Assembly (NCBI GenBank): GCA_052061695.1
Contig: JBPZEY010000005.1
Reading direction: 5' to 3' (one strand)
Origin: Alkalicoccus luteus
Lineage (GTDB): Bacteria > Bacillota > Bacilli > Bacillales > Salisediminibacteriaceae
DNA length: 64,000 nucleotides
The position numbers and the translations under genes are program-made. The notes beneath the pieces were generated by a model. That model saw nothing but the letters and a program-made list of their open reading frames with translations. It did not search any database and was not told where the DNA came from. Numbering within the stretch: the first letter of the stretch is position 1; each line of letters opens with the position of its first letter. Below, piece after piece: positions 61,299 through 64,000 of the stretch.

Positions 61299-61694
61299 AT
61301 GCTGAATCAATTTATTTTTATCGGAAGAGTGGCTAAAACGCCTCATCATACAACAACTGCTAACGGTGCTTCCCTGACCCGCTTCACGCTCGCTGTCAGA
61401 CGTTCATTTCGCAACAGCAAAGGCAGCTACGACACAGACTTTGTACAGATTGCCTGCTGGAACAAGCTCGCTGATCGTGTCGCCGACTACTGCGGCACTG
61501 GCTCCCTCCTGTCTGTAAAAGGTCGAATTCAGATGCGCCAGCTCGTCGTCAATGACGAAAAACAAGTATGGGTGCCGGACGTGATTGCAGACACCGTCAC
61601 GTTTTTGAAGCTGAATAAACTCGACGGCACATACGAGGAAGAGACGATGGACGGGTCTTCCGAGGAAGCTGTGCAGGAACAGACGGGTGCGTGA
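61299..61694 (+). CDS. ssb: Single-stranded DNA-binding protein (short, SsbB-like)
   Basis: 131 aa OB-fold SSB: MLNQFIFIGRVAKTPHHTTTANGASLTRFTLAVRR, FVQIACWNKLADRVADYCGTGSLLSVKGRI. It ends EEAVQEQTGA and lacks the acidic DDDLPF-type C-terminal tip through which replicative SSB recruits partners. That makes it like B. subtilis SsbB, the competence/recombination paralogue, rather than SsbA. ATG at 61299 follows AAAGGAG; a longer start has no support. Confidence 0.92.
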   Translation: MLNQFIFIGRVAKTPHHTTTANGASLTRFTLAVRRSFRNSKGSYDTDFVQIACWNKLADRVADYCGTGSLLSVKGRIQMRQLVVNDEKQVWVPDVIADTVTFLKLNKLDGTYEEETMDGSSEEAVQEQTGA

Positions 61695-61700
61695 TCGGCC

Positions 61701-61943
61701 GTGACAGAACTGGACCTGCTGAAAGTGATCATCCGCCGGCTGTCGCGTCTTGAAAACCTGCTGTCGTCGAAGGATGATATGGAGCTGATTACGGAACAGC
61801 TTGATCATCAGTCAGATGCCATTCGTCATCTGCACGACAGCATGGCTGAAATGAAGGGACTCGTCGATTCCCATCATATGGAGAACGTCAACTCAGACGA
61901 TGTTCTGCTCCGCTCGATTCTGCAAACCTCAGACAGAAGCTGA
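61701..61943 (+). CDS. Small hypothetical protein downstream of ssb
   Basis: 80 aa, GTG start, 6 bp after the ssb stop, so likely co-translated. Mostly helical and amphipathic with probable coiled coil (TELDLLKVIIRRLSRLENLL, ITEQLDHQSDAIRHLHDSMAEMK). No recognised domain and no export signal. The context suggests cotranscription with ssb. No strong ribosome site, so confidence is moderate. Confidence 0.6.
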   Translation: MTELDLLKVIIRRLSRLENLLSSKDDMELITEQLDHQSDAIRHLHDSMAEMKGLVDSHHMENVNSDDVLLRSILQTSDRS

Positions 61944-61980
61944 TACAATCCTGCCTTCCACCCGTTCGCAGGAAAATCAA

Positions 61981-62007
61981 AAGAAGCCGCCCACGCGGCT
62001 TCTTTTC
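61981..62007 (+). terminator. terminator of ssb and small ORF
   Basis: Perfect 10-bp AAGAAGCCGC/GCGGCTTCTT stem with a 4-nt loop, then TTTTC. Symmetric enough to serve the convergent gene as well. Confidence 0.88.
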
Positions 62008-62051
62008 GTATTGTGTCAGATCCATCGGCTTTTGATGCAGCAGACAAGCCC

Positions 62052-62489
62052 TTAGCTTCTTTCCCCATTCGTGCACTTCTCTGCCGTAATCGCGCTGCTG
62101 ATTTCATTTCCGCCGGTTGTCAGGATACGATGCTCGTGATTAGCAAGAACTAGCTTGATTTCGGTTCCAGGTTCAAGCTCGCTGAGAGCGTATGGAAAGT
62201 CATAGATTCTTGCTTCCCGCTCCCCGTTTACATATAAATGGGCGTGTCCTCCCCGTGTCACCGCTGTCTCTCTCGTAAAGCGGAAATGCTCGGCTTCCGC
62301 ATGGAGCAGGCATTCGCCTTCCGTATCCTCTAAGCGAATGGCAAGCTCTGGTGCGGGCTCCTCTGCTTCCACCGATCCGTGGTCATGGCTCCCTGTCAGA
62401 TGTCCAGTAAAATGGCTGTTGACCAGATGACCGTAGAGCATCAGCGCTGCTGTTACGAAAATGAGCACAAAGCTGATCGACCTATACAT
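62052..62489 (-). CDS. His-rich membrane-anchored protein of unknown function
   Basis: 145 aa. One N-terminal helix (SISFVLIFVTAALMLYGHLV) then HSHFTGHLTGSHDHG-like His-rich stretch and an acidic region. The C-terminal beta-rich core has GGHAHLYVNGEREARIYDFPYALSELEPGTEIKLVLANHEHRI, reminiscent of small metal/copper-associated beta-sandwich proteins; I cannot name the family. ATG at 62489 is taken; an in-frame TTG one codon earlier is closer to GGAGGG. Overlaps the DUF2243 gene by 8 bp, so the two are coupled. Confidence 0.7.
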   Translation of the reverse strand: MYRSISFVLIFVTAALMLYGHLVNSHFTGHLTGSHDHGSVEAEEPAPELAIRLEDTEGECLLHAEAEHFRFTRETAVTRGGHAHLYVNGEREARIYDFPYALSELEPGTEIKLVLANHEHRILTTGGNEISSAITAEKCTNGERS

Positions 62490-62928
62490 CAAGCTGCTTC
62501 ACCCTCCTTAACAGCAGCCAGCCTGCTCCGAGCAGAATCACACCGCTTGCCAGAAAAGCCAGGTCAAACAAAAGCGGGTTTTCAGCTTCCGGATGCACAC
62601 GGTGAATCTGAAGAATATGATGATTGATGATCCCTTCCAGCAAATTAAAGGTCCCCCCTCCGATTAGAAACAAGCCGCCTGCGGACTTCCACGCGCTTTT
62701 CGGCTCATGCGGCTTTCCACTCAACCAAAGCAGCACGGCTCCTGCTATAATCGTCAGCGTTACCGCAAAGTGAAACAGACCGTCGCTGATAATCTGAATC
62801 GTCGTCGGAGCATCATGAATCACGCTGTGCCACTGCAGCAGCTGATGAAAAACGATGCCGTCCAATGCTCCTAGAAATCCGAACCCGAGCAGGAAACTTC
62901 CGATATACATCTTCTTTTGATCCTTCAT
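62482..62928 (-). CDS. DUF2243 family membrane protein
   Basis: 148 aa with four transmembrane helices. Conserved His positions: GIVFHQLLQWHSVIH near residue 24-38, DGLFHF, and GIINHHILQIHRV in the third loop, which look like metal or quinone ligands (inference). DUF2243 has no known function; it is often found near cytochrome oxidase genes in other bacteria. ATG at 62928 has AGAGGAGA 7 nt upstream. Divergent from fdhF with 190 bp between. Confidence 0.8.
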   Translation of the reverse strand: MKDQKKMYIGSFLLGFGFLGALDGIVFHQLLQWHSVIHDAPTTIQIISDGLFHFAVTLTIIAGAVLLWLSGKPHEPKSAWKSAGGLFLIGGGTFNLLEGIINHHILQIHRVHPEAENPLLFDLAFLASGVILLGAGWLLLRRVKQLDV

Positions 62929-63045
62929 ACCTCCATCTCCTCTCCAGAAAATTCGTTGTCCTTCTATACACGAGATTTCGATTTCCGAAACGTCATCGAA
63001 AGAACTATTATAAACGTTATATATTCGGTTGAAAAAGAGGTTTCT

Positions 63046-63059
63046 TGCAAGCGCTGACT
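63046..63059 (+). promoter_or_regulatory. candidate CcpA cre site upstream of fdhF
   Basis: TGCAAGCGCTGACT agrees with the cre consensus TGWAARCGYTWNCW at 12 of 14 positions. It lies about 60 bp before the fdhF start. CcpA acts with Ser46-phosphorylated HPr or Crh. Weak evidence by itself. Confidence 0.35.
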
Positions 63060-63062
63060 GGG

Positions 63063-63097
63063 GAATTGTGTAAGTATCTGAAAATTTCATACAATTC
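63063..63097. promoter_or_regulatory. inverted repeat upstream of fdhF
   Basis: GAATTGT (63063-63069) and ACAATTC (63091-63097) are perfectly complementary, 21 bp apart, directly before the ribosome site of fdhF. It could be an operator or an mRNA hairpin. It does not match the Fnr (TGTGA-N6-TCACA) pattern. Confidence 0.4.
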
Positions 63098-63119
63098 TGT
63101 TTTAAGGGAGGAATCTGCA

Positions 63120-64000
63120 TTGTCGAAGCAAGTCAGCGTACAAGTGAATGGAAAGCTCCATCAGGCTTCTGAAGAGCAGACGGTGCTGCAGCACTTAAAT
63201 GAACGAGGGGTGGAAGTTCCCCAGGTCTGCTATCACGAAGCGCTCGGTCCAATTAAAACGTGCGATGCCTGTATCGTGGAAGTCGACGGCGAGCTCGTCC
63301 GTTCCTGTGACACGAAAGTAAAGAAAGGTTCCCGGATCGATACGGTTCAACAGGATGTGAAGGATGCCCAGGTCATCGCGATGGACCGCATTCTACATAA
63401 CCATGAGCTGTACTGCACAGTGTGCGATTACAACAACGGCGACTGCGAAGTTCATAATGCAGTCAAGGACATGAAGATCGAGCATCAGACCATCCCGTTT
63501 GAACCGAAACCGGAACCGAAAGACAATTCGCATCCTTATTACCGCTATGACCCGGATCAGTGTATTTTATGCGGCCGCTGTGTCGAAGCGTGTCAGGACG
63601 TGCAGGTGACAGAAACGCTCCGCATTGACTGGGAACGGGACCGTCCTCGGGTTATCTGGGATAACGATGTGGCTATCAATGAATCCTCATGTGTCTCCTG
63701 CGGTCACTGTTCGACCGTCTGTCCGTGTAATGCAATGATGGAAAAAGGCATGGAAGGCAAAGCAGGCTATATGACAGGGATGGATCAGAAAACCCTTCGT
63801 CCGATGATTGAGCTGACGAAAAATGTGGAAACCGGCTATGGCTCCATTCTTGCAATCTCTGACATGGAAGCTTCCATGCGTGACGCTAAAATCAAAAAGA
63901 CGAAAACTGTCTGTACCTACTGCGGTGTTGGCTGTTCATTTGATGTATGGACGCAGGGAAGAGACATTCTGAAGGTAGAGCCGCAGGAGGAGGCCCCGGC
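63120..64000 (+). CDS. fdhF: Formate dehydrogenase, molybdopterin subunit (5' part)
   Basis: First 293 codons; the gene runs off the right edge. TTG start, with AAGGGAGG 8 nt upstream. N-terminal [2Fe-2S] domain with Cys pattern VCYHEALGPIKTCDACIVEV...RSCDTKV; then a His/Cys segment (LYCTVCDYNNGDCEVH); two [4Fe-4S] clusters (CILCGRCVEACQDV and CVSCGHCSTVCPCNAM); then TVCTYCGVGCSFDVW, the [4Fe-4S] motif opening the Mo-bisMGD domain. This is the architecture of NAD-linked cytosolic formate dehydrogenases (B. subtilis YjgC/YrhE). It oxidises formate to CO2. Confidence 0.93.
   Translation, partial: MSKQVSVQVNGKLHQASEEQTVLQHLNERGVEVPQVCYHEALGPIKTCDACIVEVDGELVRSCDTKVKKGSRIDTVQQDVKDAQVIAMDRILHNHELYCTVCDYNNGDCEVHNAVKDMKIEHQTIPFEPKPEPKDNSHPYYRYDPDQCILCGRCVEACQDVQVTETLRIDWERDRPRVIWDNDVAINESSCVSCGHCSTVCPCNAMMEKGMEGKAGYMTGMDQKTLRPMIELTKNVETGYGSILAISDMEASMRDAKIKKTKTVCTYCGVGCSFDVWTQGRDILKVEPQEEAP

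Noticed and set aside
63063..63097. Fnr-type site before fdhF
   Set aside because: The inverted repeat GAATTGT/ACAATTC has the wrong half-site and a 21-bp gap, unlike TGTGA-N6-TCACA.
1..64000. tRNA or rRNA genes, prophage, complete insertion sequences or defence islands
   Set aside because: No cloverleaf, rRNA, transposase, integrase, phage structural or restriction/toxin motifs were recognised anywhere in the window.

Overview
The window is a stretch of core chromosome from a low-GC Gram-positive of the Bacillaceae. Nearly every block keeps a Bacillus subtilis-like order: secG-est-rnr-smpB-ssrA, cggR-gapA-pgk-tpiA-gpmI-eno, clpP, trxB-yvcI-rapZ-yvcK-whiA-crh, hisZGDBHAFI, hprK-lgt-yvoD-ppaX-yvoF, uvrBA, minJ, ctpB, ftsEX, cccB, prfB-secA-hpf. 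Base composition is moderately GC-rich for the group. A NaChBac-type voltage-gated sodium channel, a C30-type carotenoid enzyme and strongly acidic exported proteins (CtpB, the M23 hydrolase, the cytochrome c lipoprotein) point to a haloalkaliphilic or halotolerant Bacillaceae. That habitat is an inference.

Layout, left to right. 1-4.9 kb (minus): 5' part of tmRNA, smpB, rnr, two tandem carboxylesterases and secG. 5-6 kb: an unassigned Gfo/Idh/MocA oxidoreductase, then a gene-free spacer built of degenerate ~22-bp repeats. 6.4-13.9 kb: the glycolytic operon under CggR, with a perfect two-site CggR operator. 13.9-15.4 kb: a glutaredoxin-like gene and rpoN. 15.5-16.3 kb (plus): clpP with a CtsR box. 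16.4-22.4 kb (minus): crh, whiA, yvcK, rapZ, a Nudix gene, trxB and a TPR gene. 22.5-24.8 kb (plus): an ICMT-like membrane methyltransferase and a CrtI/CrtN-type enzyme behind a sigma-B-like promoter. 25.4-26.2 kb: the sodium channel. 26.5-33 kb: the eight-gene histidine operon. 33.2-39 kb: yvoF, ppaX, yvoD, lgt, hprK and the yvlDCB envelope-stress genes. 39.1-44 kb: uvrBA with a LexA-like site. 44.2-54 kb: division and envelope genes (minJ, ctpB, an M23 hydrolase, ftsX, ftsE), cccB, yitT-like and prfB with its programmed frameshift. 54-56.6 kb: secA. 56.8-59.9 kb (plus): glcT-ptsG, controlled by a RAT/terminator switch and placed between secA and hpf. 60-61 kb: hpf with overlapping sigma-B/sigma-H motifs, and csp. 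61.3-61.9 kb: ssb and a small ORF. 62-62.9 kb: two small membrane-associated proteins. 63.1 kb to the end: the 5' part of a molybdopterin formate dehydrogenase gene starting with TTG.

How the genes fit together. The window is rich in carbon control: HPr kinase (hprK), Crh, CggR, GlcT and PtsG, YvcK and RapZ, with the lower glycolytic genes CggR governs. A second theme is envelope growth and division: FtsEX next to a coiled-coil M23 hydrolase, MinJ, CtpB, Lgt, SecA and SecG. A third is protein and RNA quality control: tmRNA/SmpB, RNase R, ClpP, Hpf and RF2.

I see no CRISPR array, prophage, complete insertion sequence, tRNA or rRNA gene, and no convincing defence or otherwise undescribed multi-gene system. 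The least ordinary items are the methyltransferase-carotenoid pair with its sigma-B-like promoter, the degenerate repeat spacer at 6.15-6.38 kb, the two near-identical hairpins flanking a gene-free 540-bp stretch at 24.8-25.4 kb, and the small His-rich/DUF2243 pair next to fdhF.
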